Both the position numbers and the translations under genes were made by a program. The notes under the pieces are model-generated. The model had not been told where the DNA came from. It worked only from the letters and a program-made list of their open reading frames with translations, and did not search any database. A DNA stretch of 64,000 nt from Paracoccus denitrificans (lineage in GTDB: Bacteria > Pseudomonadota > Alphaproteobacteria > Rhodobacterales > Rhodobacteraceae), in assembly GCF_900100045.1 (NCBI RefSeq), contig NZ_FNEA01000001.1, positions 106,089 through 170,088 of the forward strand. The letters run 5' to 3'. Positions 17,718 to 24,730 of this stretch are shown piece after piece. Each line of letters begins with the position of its first letter. Position 1 is the stretch's first letter.

Positions 17718-17752
17718 AAATGAAAAAGCCGCCGGTCTTGGGCCAGCGGCTT
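17718..17752 (-). terminator. Attenuator terminator in the aroG leader
   Basis: On the - strand AAGCCGCTGG pairs with CCGGCGGCTT (10 bp including one G-T, 7-nt loop), followed by TTTTT-CA-TTT, a strong intrinsic terminator 42 nt upstream of the aroG start codon. Its 5' arm CCGCTGG (17743-17749) is also perfectly complementary to CCAGCGG at 17789-17795, so an antiterminator can displace it. Confidence 0.88.
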
Positions 17753-17776
17753 GGGGGTCTGTATCGCGTGTTCGCG

Positions 17777-17845
17777 CTACACCCGGCTCCGCTGGGGACA
17801 GCGGAACCAATAAAACGAGATGGTGCAGGGCATTCGATGCGACAT
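17777..17845 (-). CDS. aroG leader peptide with Phe-Tyr-Trp-Phe codons
   Basis: A 22-codon reading frame (ATG at 17845, TAG at 17777) in the aroG leader. Codons 11-14 are TTT TAT TGG TTC, giving ISFYWFR: all three aromatic residues in a row. Segment 1 (TCCGCTG, 17799-17805) starts inside the second Phe codon and pairs with CAGCGGA (17788-17794). A ribosome stalled at these codons would cover segment 1 and free segment 2 to form the antiterminator. The promoter-like -10 lies directly upstream, so the message may be leaderless. Codon content and pairing are seen; function is inferred. Confidence 0.85.
   Translation of the reverse strand: MSHRMPCTISFYWFRCPQRSRV
17788..17805 (-). promoter_or_regulatory. 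aroG leader segments 1:2 (pause hairpin / antiterminator donor)
   Basis: TCCGCTG (17799-17805) and CAGCGGA (17788-17794) make a perfect 7-bp hairpin with a TCCC loop. The overlapping CCAGCGG (17789-17795) can instead pair with CCGCTGG (17743-17749) of the terminator. These are the exclusive 1:2, 2:3 and 3:4 pairings of a translation-coupled attenuator. Confidence 0.85.
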
Positions 17846-17851
17846 GCGCCA

Positions 17852-17880
17852 TCCATAGCCGCTGTGTCGCGTCCTGTCAC
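17852..17880 (-). promoter_or_regulatory. Candidate aroG leader promoter
   Basis: On the - strand GTGACA (17875-17880) and TATGGA (17852-17857) are 17 bp apart. The -35 matches 5 of 6 consensus positions, the -10 only 3. Transcription would start near 17845, the A of the leader-peptide ATG, giving a leaderless short message. Confidence 0.5.
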
Positions 17881-17902
17881 GCCGATTCTTTGGGCACGGG
17901 CT

Positions 17903-17930
17903 TTGGCGCCGCGCCGCGCCATGCTATCGT
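17903..17930 (+). promoter_or_regulatory. Candidate promoter of the 5-FCL gene
   Basis: TTGGCG (17903-17908) and TATCGT (17925-17930) are 16 bp apart. Initiation 6-8 nt downstream would fall at or just before ATG 17938. No Shine-Dalgarno is visible in front of that ATG, which agrees with a leaderless message. Confidence 0.45.
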
Positions 17931-17937
17931 GCCGCGC

Positions 17938-18657
17938 ATGACCAGGATGCAGCCTCCGACGACCGGACCTGGCGGCGCCGGCCGGGACGACGAGGGCGGC
18001 TTCGCCTCGCCCCCCTGTCTCGCCGCGCGGATCGCGCCGGACTACTTCGACCCCTTGGCCGTCGATGCGCAGCAGGCCCGCGACGTGGCACGCTGGCGCA
18101 AGGCGCAGCGCGAGGAGCTGCTGGCCCGCCGTGCCGCGCTGAGCATCGCCCAGCGGCAGGCCGCCGCCGCCGCCATCGCCACGGCGCTGGACGAATTGCT
18201 GGCCGAGCATTTGCCCGATATCCGGGGCCGGGTGGTCGCCGGCTATTGGCCGATCCGGTCCGAGCCCGACCTGCGCCCCTGGCTGGCCCGCCTGCATGAG
18301 CGGGGCGCCATCCCGGCCCTGCCGGAGGTCGAGCGTCCCGCCAGCCCGCTGGTCTTTCGCCCCTGGCATCCCGGCGCGGCGATGCGGCGCGGCCATTGGA
18401 ACATCCCGGTTCCCGCGAACACCGAAACGGTCAAGCCGGATGTGGTGCTGGCCCCGCTGGTCGGCTGGGACGGCTCCGGCTATCGGCTGGGCTATGGCGG
18501 CGGCTATTTCGACCGCACGCTGGCCGCACGGCGCCCGCTGGCGTTCGGCACCGGCTTGCAGGCGGCCCGGCTGGCGACGATCTATCCGCAGCCCCACGAC
18601 ATCCGGCTGGCCGCCATCGTCACCGAATGCGGCGTGCAATATCGGGGCAGGGCGTGA
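17938..18657 (+). CDS. 5-formyltetrahydrofolate cyclo-ligase
   Basis: A 239-residue member of the 5-FCL (MTHFS, YgfA/Fau) family, which converts 5-formyl-THF to 5,10-methenyl-THF with ATP. The hallmark GYGGGYFDRTLA lies near residues 186-197 and is preceded by LAPLVGWDGSGYRLG. The N-terminal ~35 residues are a variable extension before the usual RKAQREELLARRAAL helix. ATG 17938 lacks a Shine-Dalgarno; an in-frame ATG at 17947 is an alternative. It is divergent from aroG. Confidence 0.88.
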   Translation: MTRMQPPTTGPGGAGRDDEGGFASPPCLAARIAPDYFDPLAVDAQQARDVARWRKAQREELLARRAALSIAQRQAAAAAIATALDELLAEHLPDIRGRVVAGYWPIRSEPDLRPWLARLHERGAIPALPEVERPASPLVFRPWHPGAAMRRGHWNIPVPANTETVKPDVVLAPLVGWDGSGYRLGYGGGYFDRTLAARRPLAFGTGLQAARLATIYPQPHDIRLAAIVTECGVQYRGRA

Positions 18658-18764
18658 AAAAATCCCGCCGGGCATGGCGTCGATTTCCTTGCCCGCGACG
18701 TTGAGCGTCAGCCGGGGTCGTTCCGCGCGATCTTCGACAGGCAGGAGCAGGAAAGGAAGCACCG

Positions 18765-19307
18765 ATGACCAAGACGATCCTGGGCCTCAGCGGCAGTCTG
18801 CGGCGTGCCTCGTTCAACGCCGGGCTTCTGCGTGCGGCGGTCGATCTGGCGCCCGAAGGGACGCGCATCCAGACCGGCTCGATTCGCGAGGTGCCGCTTT
18901 ACGACGGCGACCTGGAGGCCGCGACGGGCCTGCCCGAGCCGGTGCGCATCCTGCAATCGCAGCTTGCGGCGGCGGACGGGTTGCTGCTGGTGACGCCGGA
19001 ATACAACAACGGCGTGCCCGGCGTGTTCAAGAACGCCATCGACTGGATGTCGCGCGGCGAGGGGCTGGCGATGTTCGTGGGCAAGCCGGTGGCGGTGATC
19101 GGCGCCTCGCCCGGGGGGTTCGGCACGATCCTGGCGCAGAACCACTGGCTGCCGGTGCTGCGCACGCTCAAGGCCGCGCTGTGGACCGAGGGGCGGCTGA
19201 TGGTGTCGCGCGCGGGGTCGGTCTTCGACGATCAGGGCAACCTGACCGACGACAAGACGCGCGAGCAGTTGCGCGGCTTCCTCGAAGGCTTTGCCGCGCG
19301 CCTCTGA
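18765..19307 (+). CDS. NAD(P)H-dependent FMN reductase family protein
   Basis: A 180-residue flavodoxin-like protein of the NADPH-dependent FMN / quinone / chromate reductase family. The FMN phosphate loop GLSGSLRRASFN occupies residues 7-18 and TPEYNNGVPGVFKNAIDW is the family signature in the middle. It probably reduces quinones or metals with FMN; the physiological substrate is unknown. AAGGAAG precedes the ATG by a few bases. A shared bidirectional terminator follows. Confidence 0.88.
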   Translation: MTKTILGLSGSLRRASFNAGLLRAAVDLAPEGTRIQTGSIREVPLYDGDLEAATGLPEPVRILQSQLAAADGLLLVTPEYNNGVPGVFKNAIDWMSRGEGLAMFVGKPVAVIGASPGGFGTILAQNHWLPVLRTLKAALWTEGRLMVSRAGSVFDDQGNLTDDKTREQLRGFLEGFAARL

Positions 19308-19320
19308 CGCATCCCGTCCC

Positions 19321-19352
19321 GCAAACGCAAAAGGCAGCCCGAAGGCTGCCTT
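19321..19352. terminator. Bidirectional terminator
   Basis: AAGGCAGCC (19331-19339) and GGCTGCCTT (19344-19352) form a perfect 9-bp stem with a CGAA loop. Read on the - strand it is followed by TTTTGCGTTT. It separates the convergent FMN reductase and the small Cys-rich gene. Confidence 0.82.
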
Positions 19353-19373
19353 AAGGCGTCGGACGCGGCTGAA

Positions 19374-19571
19374 TCACTCGGCCGCGAAGACGGTGGCGAA
19401 CTGCCCGCACCAATCGTTCGACTTGACGACCGGCCAATAACCCCGGGTGTCCGCATCCTTCTGGTTGACGGGCGGGTTGGCGCGGCACAGGCCGGAATCC
19501 GAAAGCGTGCTGGCGGAGTTGGCGACGTGGTCCTCATAGAACGCGCAGGCGCTGCAAGCGGTTTTCGTCAT
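19374..19571 (-). CDS. Small Cys-rich protein, 65 residues, unknown function
   Basis: A 65-residue reading frame starting [15 protein letters not shown] with AGGAG 7 nt before its ATG and a terminator after its stop. Cysteines lie at positions 6, 9, 29 and 55, beginning with a CxxC pair, so binding of a metal or iron-sulfur cluster is possible. There is no signal peptide or membrane segment. The region [14 protein letters not shown] looks conserved-type. I do not recognise a named family. Good Shine-Dalgarno, terminator and sensible composition make it a real gene. Confidence 0.7.
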   Translation of the reverse strand: MTKTACSACAFYEDHVANSASTLSDSGLCRANPPVNQKDADTRGYWPVVKSNDWCGQFATVFAAE

Positions 19572-19883
19572 GGCTGTTCTCCTGTCTGGCTGGCTGTTGC
19601 TTGGTGGCTGGCTGGCATTGCGGCTGGCTGGCGACCTTGGCCCCGATATAGGGGACGATTCGCGGGAGGTCAATAAATAATCTTGTAAAAACATATAGTT
19701 GACAGAATTGCTCGGCGTTTTGTTCCTGATCCGAACACTCGGGTTTCGTTTTTGCGTCCTGTGGAAAACGCTCGGGAAAGGGCGCCGTCCGGCGGGGCAG
19801 GCGTCAAGAAAGCTTCACCGGACTGAGCCGATTCCGTCACCGAGGCCGGCTATCAGCGCCCCAACCGCTGATGGAGGGTCGCC
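19572..19883. other. 312-nt intergenic region before phnC
   Basis: This gap separates the divergent small Cys-rich gene and phnC. Its left part has three GGCTGGCTG units. The centre (about 19665-19700) is strikingly AT-rich and is the likely promoter area. A consensus-like TTGACA stands at 19701-19706 on the + strand without a convincing -10. GTCA and TTCAC spaced 11 bp apart (19803-19818) only weakly resemble a PhoB site. No PhnF-type CTAG repeat is present. Confidence 0.5.
19588..19630. repeat. Three GGCTGGCTG repeats
   Basis: GGCTGGCTG occurs at 19588-19596, 19606-19614 and 19622-19630, spaced 16-18 bp. They fall in the 5' leader of the Cys-rich gene, where its mRNA would read CAGCCAGCC three times directly upstream of its Shine-Dalgarno. 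Confidence 0.7.
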
Positions 19884-20702
19884 TTGCTTGCAGTTCAGAA
19901 CGTCACCCGCGTCTTTTCCGGGCGCGCCGCGGTGGACGACATCAGCTTTGCCGTGGACGGGCCGGCCTTCGTCGGCATCATCGGCCGCTCGGGGGCGGGC
20001 AAGTCGACATTCCTGCGCATGATGAACCGGCTGACCGACGCCTCGGCCGGGCGGATCTGCGTGGACGGGCGCGACATCCTGGCGCTGCGCGGCCACGACC
20101 GCCGGGCCTGGCAAAGCCAATGCGCGATGATCTTCCAGCAGTTCAACCTGGTGCCGCGCATGGACGTGGTCTCGAACGTGCTGCACGGGCTGCTGAACCG
20201 CCGTCCGGTGCTGGCCACGCTGTTCAACCTCTGGCCGCGCGCCGACATCCTGCGTGCGCTGGAGATCCTCGACCGGCTCGGTATCGCCGAACAGGCCCCC
20301 AAGCGGGCCGAGGCGCTGTCGGGCGGCCAGCAGCAGCGCGTCGCCATCGCCCGCGCGCTGATGCAGGACCCCCGGATCATCCTGGCCGACGAGCCCATCG
20401 CCAGCCTCGACCCGATGAACGCGCAGATCGTCATGGACACGCTCAAGCGCATCAATGTCGAGGACGGGCGCATGGTCATCGCCAACCTGCACACGCTGGA
20501 CACGGCGCGGCGCTATTGCGACCGGGTGATCGGCATGCGCGACGGCCGCATCGTCTTCGACGGCACGCCCGCGCAGCTTTCGACCGGCGTCGCCCGCGAC
20601 ATCTATGGTGCGGACCACAGCTTCAACGAGGCCGCAACCTCGACCGCGATCCCCGCCGACGCCTCGGCCGACGCCGCCTATGCCGCGCGGCTGATGGCCT
20701 GA
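19884..20702 (+). CDS. phnC: PhnC, phosphonate ABC transporter ATPase
   Basis: A 272-residue ATPase of the phosphonate importer. Walker [10 protein letters not shown] lies near residues 36-44, the signature [15 protein letters not shown] in the middle, and Walker [14 protein letters not shown] follows. It begins with a TTG codon, supported by GGAGGG 5 nt upstream and by the family N-terminus [10 protein letters not shown]. It heads phnC-phnD-phnE1-phnE2. Confidence 0.93.
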   Translation: MLAVQNVTRVFSGRAAVDDISFAVDGPAFVGIIGRSGAGKSTFLRMMNRLTDASAGRICVDGRDILALRGHDRRAWQSQCAMIFQQFNLVPRMDVVSNVLHGLLNRRPVLATLFNLWPRADILRALEILDRLGIAEQAPKRAEALSGGQQQRVAIARALMQDPRIILADEPIASLDPMNAQIVMDTLKRINVEDGRMVIANLHTLDTARRYCDRVIGMRDGRIVFDGTPAQLSTGVARDIYGADHSFNEAATSTAIPADASADAAYAARLMA

Positions 20703-20737
20703 CGATCCCTGCAATACTCGCAACCCATGGAGAAACC

Positions 20738-21649
20738 ATGAAACCGCTTGCTCTGGCGCTCGTCGCCGCCACCGCCCTGTCCTCGGGCCTGACCTCGGCC
20801 GCCTCGGCCCAGCCGATCACCGGCTTCAACATCGGCATCCTCGGCGGCGAGAACGCGCAGGACCGCATGACCTCGAACGAATGCTACCGCGCCGCCATCG
20901 AGGCCGAGCTGGGCGTGCCGGTCAAGGTCTTTACCCCGGCCGATTACGACGGCGTCATCCAGGGCCTGCTGGGCGGCACGCTGGACATGGCGTGGCTGGG
21001 CGCCTCGGGCTATGCCAAGATCCACCTGACCGATCCCGAGGCGGTCGAGCCGGTGCTGACCAAGCAGAACATGGACGGCTCGACCGGCTATTACGCCATC
21101 GGCTTTGCCCGCACGGACAGCGGCATCGCCTCGATCGAGGATGCCAAGGGCAAGACCTTCGCCTTTGCCGAGCCGAACTCGACCTCGGGCTATCTGGTGC
21201 CGGGCGCGGAACTGGCCGAGGCCCATGGCAAGCTGGAGGATTTCTTCGGCCAGGTCCGTTTCTCGGGCGGGCATGAGCAGACCATCGTCGGCGTTGCCAA
21301 TGGCGATTTCGACGCGGGCGTGTCCTATGCCGACGGCCTGGGCGACTGGGAGGACGGCTACAACTCGGGCGCCTTCCGCAAGGCCGCCGATGCCGGGCTG
21401 GTCGAGATGAACGACCTGGTCGAGATCTGGAAATCCAAGCTGATCCCGGAAGGGCCGATGGTGGTGCGCAAGGCCCTGCCGCAGGATGTCAGGGACAAGG
21501 TCACGAAGCTGACCGCCGATCTGCACGAGGCCGACCGCGCCTGCGCTTATGGCGTCGCCCATGGCGAGGCCAAGGATTTCGTGCCGGTGACGCATGACGC
21601 CTATCTGGGCGTGGTCGCCGCCCGCAAGATGCAGGAAGGCGCGCAATAA
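20738..21649 (+). CDS. phnD: PhnD, phosphonate-binding periplasmic protein
   Basis: A 303-residue periplasmic binding protein. Residues 1-24 form a signal peptide ending ASA. Family motifs include FNIGILGGENAQDR, FTPADYDGVIQGLLGG, DMAWLGASGYA and FAEPNSTSGYLVPGAEL, the last holding the ligand-binding Ser/Thr cluster. It captures phosphonates for PhnCE. A hairpin follows before phnE1. Confidence 0.94.
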   Translation: MKPLALALVAATALSSGLTSAASAQPITGFNIGILGGENAQDRMTSNECYRAAIEAELGVPVKVFTPADYDGVIQGLLGGTLDMAWLGASGYAKIHLTDPEAVEPVLTKQNMDGSTGYYAIGFARTDSGIASIEDAKGKTFAFAEPNSTSGYLVPGAELAEAHGKLEDFFGQVRFSGGHEQTIVGVANGDFDAGVSYADGLGDWEDGYNSGAFRKAADAGLVEMNDLVEIWKSKLIPEGPMVVRKALPQDVRDKVTKLTADLHEADRACAYGVAHGEAKDFVPVTHDAYLGVVAARKMQEGAQ

Positions 21650-21661
21650 GCGCCGTCCCCG

Positions 21662-21686
21662 GCCGCGTCCCCCGGCGGGGCGCGGC
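21662..21686 (+). repeat. Intergenic hairpin after phnD, same type as at 1905
   Basis: GCCGCG-T-CCCC pairs with GGGG-CGCGGC, a 10-bp stem with a bulged T and a 4-nt loop. The arms and the preceding GCGCCGTC match the hairpin after the PaaA/C-like gene (1905-1928). It lies between binding protein and permease genes and may stabilise the phnD message. Confidence 0.62.
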
Positions 21687-21712
21687 ATCCGCATGTCACC
21701 CGCAGGATTGTC

Positions 21713-22555
21713 ATGGTCGATCTCGCCCCGGCGCATCGCGACGCCTATCTGGAACTTGCCCGCCGGCGCCGCCTCTATGGCGGGCTGCTGCTGGTGATCT
21801 TCGTCGCCATGATGGCGGCCGGGTTCCGGCTGGCCGAAAGCCGCAATGCCGGCGGCTTCGTCGACGGGCTGCCGATGGTCCTGGCCTTTCCCTCCGAGGT
21901 GCTGGCCGAGGCATGGCAGAAGCGTGCGAACCTGCCGGGCCTGCTGATGGCGCACCTGCCCTCGCTGGTCGAGACGCTGAACATCGCCGCCGTCTCGACC
22001 CTGCTGGGCGGGCTGGTCGCCATGGGGCTGGCGCTCTTGTCCACGCGCGGGCTGGCGCGCTGGCCGCGGCTGACGGGGGTGTTCCGCCGGCTGATGGACG
22101 CGCTGCGCGCCGTGCCCGAGATCGTGATCGCGCTGGTGCTGATCTATATCCTGGGCGGCGGGCCGGTGCCGGCGGTCATCGCCATCTCGCTGCATACCGC
22201 CGGCGCGCTTGGCAAGCTGTTTTCCGAAGTGGCCGAGAATGCCGACCTGAAGCCGGTCGAGGGGCTTGCCTCGGTCGGTGCCGGCTGGGGCCAGCAGATG
22301 GGGCTGGGCGTCCTGCCGCAGGTCGCGCCGAACTGGCTGTCCTATGCGCTGATGCGGTTCGAGATCAACCTGCGCGCCAGCGCCATCCTGGGCTTCGTCG
22401 GCTCGGGCGGCATCGGCTACGACCTGAAGCTGGCGATGCAATGGGGCGGGGGCCGCTATGACGAGGTGGTGGCGATCTTTCTGCTGCTTTTCGTGGCCAT
22501 CGTCGTGATCGACCGCATCTCGGACCACGCGCGCGGCCGGCTGGTAAGGGGCTGA
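21713..22555 (+). CDS. phnE: PhnE1, phosphonate ABC permease
   Basis: A 280-residue inner-membrane permease with about six hydrophobic segments. The cytoplasmic coupling loop is AGALGKLFSEVAENADLKPVEGLASVGAGWGQ, of the EAA type. AGGA lies a few bases before the ATG. It forms the pore with PhnE2, encoded 4 nt downstream. Confidence 0.93.
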   Translation: MVDLAPAHRDAYLELARRRRLYGGLLLVIFVAMMAAGFRLAESRNAGGFVDGLPMVLAFPSEVLAEAWQKRANLPGLLMAHLPSLVETLNIAAVSTLLGGLVAMGLALLSTRGLARWPRLTGVFRRLMDALRAVPEIVIALVLIYILGGGPVPAVIAISLHTAGALGKLFSEVAENADLKPVEGLASVGAGWGQQMGLGVLPQVAPNWLSYALMRFEINLRASAILGFVGSGGIGYDLKLAMQWGGGRYDEVVAIFLLLFVAIVVIDRISDHARGRLVRG

Positions 22556-22558
22556 ACC

Positions 22559-23884
22559 ATGACGAAGACCGCCACGCTTTCCCCCGCCCTGACCGGCACC
22601 GTGCTGACCCGCTTTGCCCGTCGCCGGCTGGCAGCCTTTGCGGTGCCGCTGGCGATCCTGGCCTATCTGGCCTATGCCGCCGTGGCCTTCGACGTCGCCG
22701 GGCTGGCCGGCCGGGCGCGGATGGACAATGCCGCCGTGCTGCTGTCGGATTTCTGGCAGCACAAGACCCATGTGACGCGCGACAACCGCACGGGCGCGCT
22801 GCGCGTCGCCATCGACGGCGAGGCCAAGGGGGTCTATCCCGCCGACCGCCTGCCGGCATGGATCGCCACCCAAGGCGATGCCACCCGCATCGACCTGGGC
22901 CATGGCCATGTCGTCACCTATGACGCGGATGGCGCGCGCTATGACGTGCCGGGCTACGGCCTGATCGACATCCGGCCCCAGGACGGCCAGTTGCACCTGA
23001 CCGCGCCGCAGCCGCTGCCCGACTGGATCAGCGCGTCGGAGGGTCGGGTCAGCGTCACGACCGAGGCCGGGCGCTTTGCCTATACCCGCTCCAAGGTCGA
23101 GACCTTCCGCTATGAGCCGGGCTGGGCGCTGTTCTTCTTTACCCTCGACAGCCCGTTCCACTACATGAGCTGGCCCGAGATCGCCGCCAGTGCGCTTTGG
23201 GGGCCGCGCGTCGATCCCGACCTGCCCAACGTCGCCGCCATGGCGCGGGATTTCTGGACCAACGCGATGTGGCGGCATGGCGACGTGATCTGGGCCATGT
23301 TCGAGACGGTGCTGATGGCCTTTCTGGGCACGTTCGGCGCGGCGATCCTGGCGCTGCCGCTGGGCTTCATGGCAGCGCGCAACATGATGCCTCTGGGGGC
23401 GCTGCGCTTCGGGCTGCGGCGGATCTTCGACTTCATCCGCGGCGTGGACGGGCTGATCTGGACCATCGTGCTGGCCCGCGCCTTCGGCCCCGGACCCATG
23501 ACCGGCGCGCTGGCGATCCTGCTGACCGATACCGGCAGCTTCGGCAAGATGTTCTCGGAAGCCCTGGAAAACATCGACGAAAAGCAGGTCGAGGGCATCC
23601 GCTCGACCGGCGCGGGGGCCGTGCAGCGCGCGCGCTTCGGAGTGATCCCGCAGGTGACGCCTGTGCTGCTGAGCCAGGTGCTGTATTTCCTGGAATCCAA
23701 CACCCGCGGCGCGACGGTGATCGGCGCCATCGTCGGCGGCGGCATCGGCCTGTTGCTGACCCAGGCGATCCAGACCCAGAAGGACTGGGAGGACGTGGCC
23801 TATTACATGGTGCTGATCGTGCTGATGGTGATGGCGATGGACAGCTTTTCGGGCTGGCTGCGCCGCAAGCTGATCAAGGGCTAG
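22559..23884 (+). CDS. phnE: PhnE2, phosphonate ABC permease with a long soluble insert
   Basis: A 441-residue second permease, about 160 residues longer than PhnE1. A first hydrophobic segment at residues ~18-40 is followed by a soluble stretch to about residue 185, then the normal permease core with the coupling loop TDTGSFGKMFSEALENIDEKQVEGIRSTGA. The insert would face the periplasm if the first segment spans the membrane. Its stop codon overlaps the stop of convergent phnF within the palindrome CTAG. Confidence 0.92.
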   Translation: MTKTATLSPALTGTVLTRFARRRLAAFAVPLAILAYLAYAAVAFDVAGLAGRARMDNAAVLLSDFWQHKTHVTRDNRTGALRVAIDGEAKGVYPADRLPAWIATQGDATRIDLGHGHVVTYDADGARYDVPGYGLIDIRPQDGQLHLTAPQPLPDWISASEGRVSVTTEAGRFAYTRSKVETFRYEPGWALFFFTLDSPFHYMSWPEIAASALWGPRVDPDLPNVAAMARDFWTNAMWRHGDVIWAMFETVLMAFLGTFGAAILALPLGFMAARNMMPLGALRFGLRRIFDFIRGVDGLIWTIVLARAFGPGPMTGALAILLTDTGSFGKMFSEALENIDEKQVEGIRSTGAGAVQRARFGVIPQVTPVLLSQVLYFLESNTRGATVIGAIVGGGIGLLLTQAIQTQKDWEDVAYYMVLIVLMVMAMDSFSGWLRRKLIKG

Positions 23885-24612
23885 CGGCCGTCCTCGGGGC
23901 GCAGGGTTAGCGTGACGCGGTCGCCGGCGAACCAGGTGGTGCCGTATTCTACCGGCACGCCGCCCGCGTCGCCCCCCGCGTCCACGTTCACCGCGACCGA
24001 GCGCAGCACCGGCGCGCCCTCGGGCACCTCCAGCGCCAACGCCATCACCGCCGGCGCCAGCTCCGCCGTCAGCCGGGTCGAGGCGCGCGTATAGTCCCTC
24101 AGCCCGCATTCCGCCAGCGCCGCGGTGACCGAGGGGATGGCCACCACATGCTGCAAGAGGTCAGGAAAGCGCCCCGCATCGAAGACCGAGCGGAACACCG
24201 CCACCGGCTGGCCATCGACCAGCGACACGCCCTCGACCACATGCACCGGGCTGCCGGGGTCAAGGTGCAGCGCCTCGGCCTCTTCGGCATTGGCGGCGCG
24301 CGTCTCGGTCAGCGTCAGCCGGCGCGAGGGCGCGCGGCCCGAGGCGGTGATGTTCTGGTGAAACCGCACCCGCAGGCCCAGCGGATAATCCGTGGGCCGC
24401 GCCGCGACAAAGACCCCGGCGCCGCGGCGCGAGCGCACCGTCCCCGCCTCGGCCAGCGCGGCCAGCGCATGGCGCACGGTGTGGCGATTGACGCCGAAAC
24501 GCGCGGCCAGCACCGCCTCGGACGGCAGCTTGTCGCCGGGGTGATAGTGGCCGTCGCCGATTTCACTTTCCAAAGTGTCGGCGATGGATTTCCAGATCGG
24601 ACTGCGGGCCAT
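23881..24612 (-). CDS. phnF: PhnF, GntR/UTRA-type regulator of phosphonate genes
   Basis: A 243-residue HutC-subfamily GntR regulator. The winged helix is at residues ~10-75 (KLPSEAVLAARFGVNRHTVRHALAAL), and the UTRA ligand domain fills the remainder. It is divergent from phnGHIJKLN across a 118-nt gap with a perfect inverted repeat, and convergent with phnE2, sharing overlapping stop codons. It is expected to repress the C-P lyase genes and to respond to a phosphonate-pathway metabolite or phosphate state. Confidence 0.92.
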   Translation of the reverse strand: MARSPIWKSIADTLESEIGDGHYHPGDKLPSEAVLAARFGVNRHTVRHALAALAEAGTVRSRRGAGVFVAARPTDYPLGLRVRFHQNITASGRAPSRRLTLTETRAANAEEAEALHLDPGSPVHVVEGVSLVDGQPVAVFRSVFDAGRFPDLLQHVVAIPSVTAALAECGLRDYTRASTRLTAELAPAVMALALEVPEGAPVLRSVAVNVDAGGDAGGVPVEYGTTWFAGDRVTLTLRPEDGR

Positions 24613-24677
24613 GCTGCCTCCGTCACCAAAAATTCACGAAGCCGGCCCTTGAGCCGAATCGATGGGCGGGCTATCAC

Positions 24678-24705
24678 TTGTCTAGTTGTATAGAAAACTA
24701 GACAA
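24678..24705. promoter_or_regulatory. PhnF-type operator between phnF and phnG
   Basis: TTGTCTAGTT (24678-24687) and AACTAGACAA (24696-24705) are perfect inverted arms around the 8-bp spacer GTATAGAA. PhnF-type regulators are known to bind TCTA/TAGA-bearing dyads. Its position in the divergent gap allows control of both phnF and phnGHIJKLN. Confidence 0.8.
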
Positions 24706-24730
24706 ACCCGCAAGCTTGTCGAGGCCCGGA

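Noticed and set aside
17677..17937. Possible 6S RNA gene upstream of the 5-FCL gene
   Set aside because: 6S RNA often neighbours this gene in proteobacteria, but the structured segment reads best on the opposite strand as a leader peptide plus attenuator, and the long interrupted 6S hairpin was not apparent.
19701..19706. Consensus TTGACA as the phnC promoter
   Set aside because: No acceptable -10 element occurs 16-18 bp downstream.
19803..19818. PhoB box before phnC
   Set aside because: GTCA and TTCAC are spaced 11 bp apart, but the rest of the site fits poorly and no -10 follows at the right distance. Kept only as a remark in the intergenic entry.
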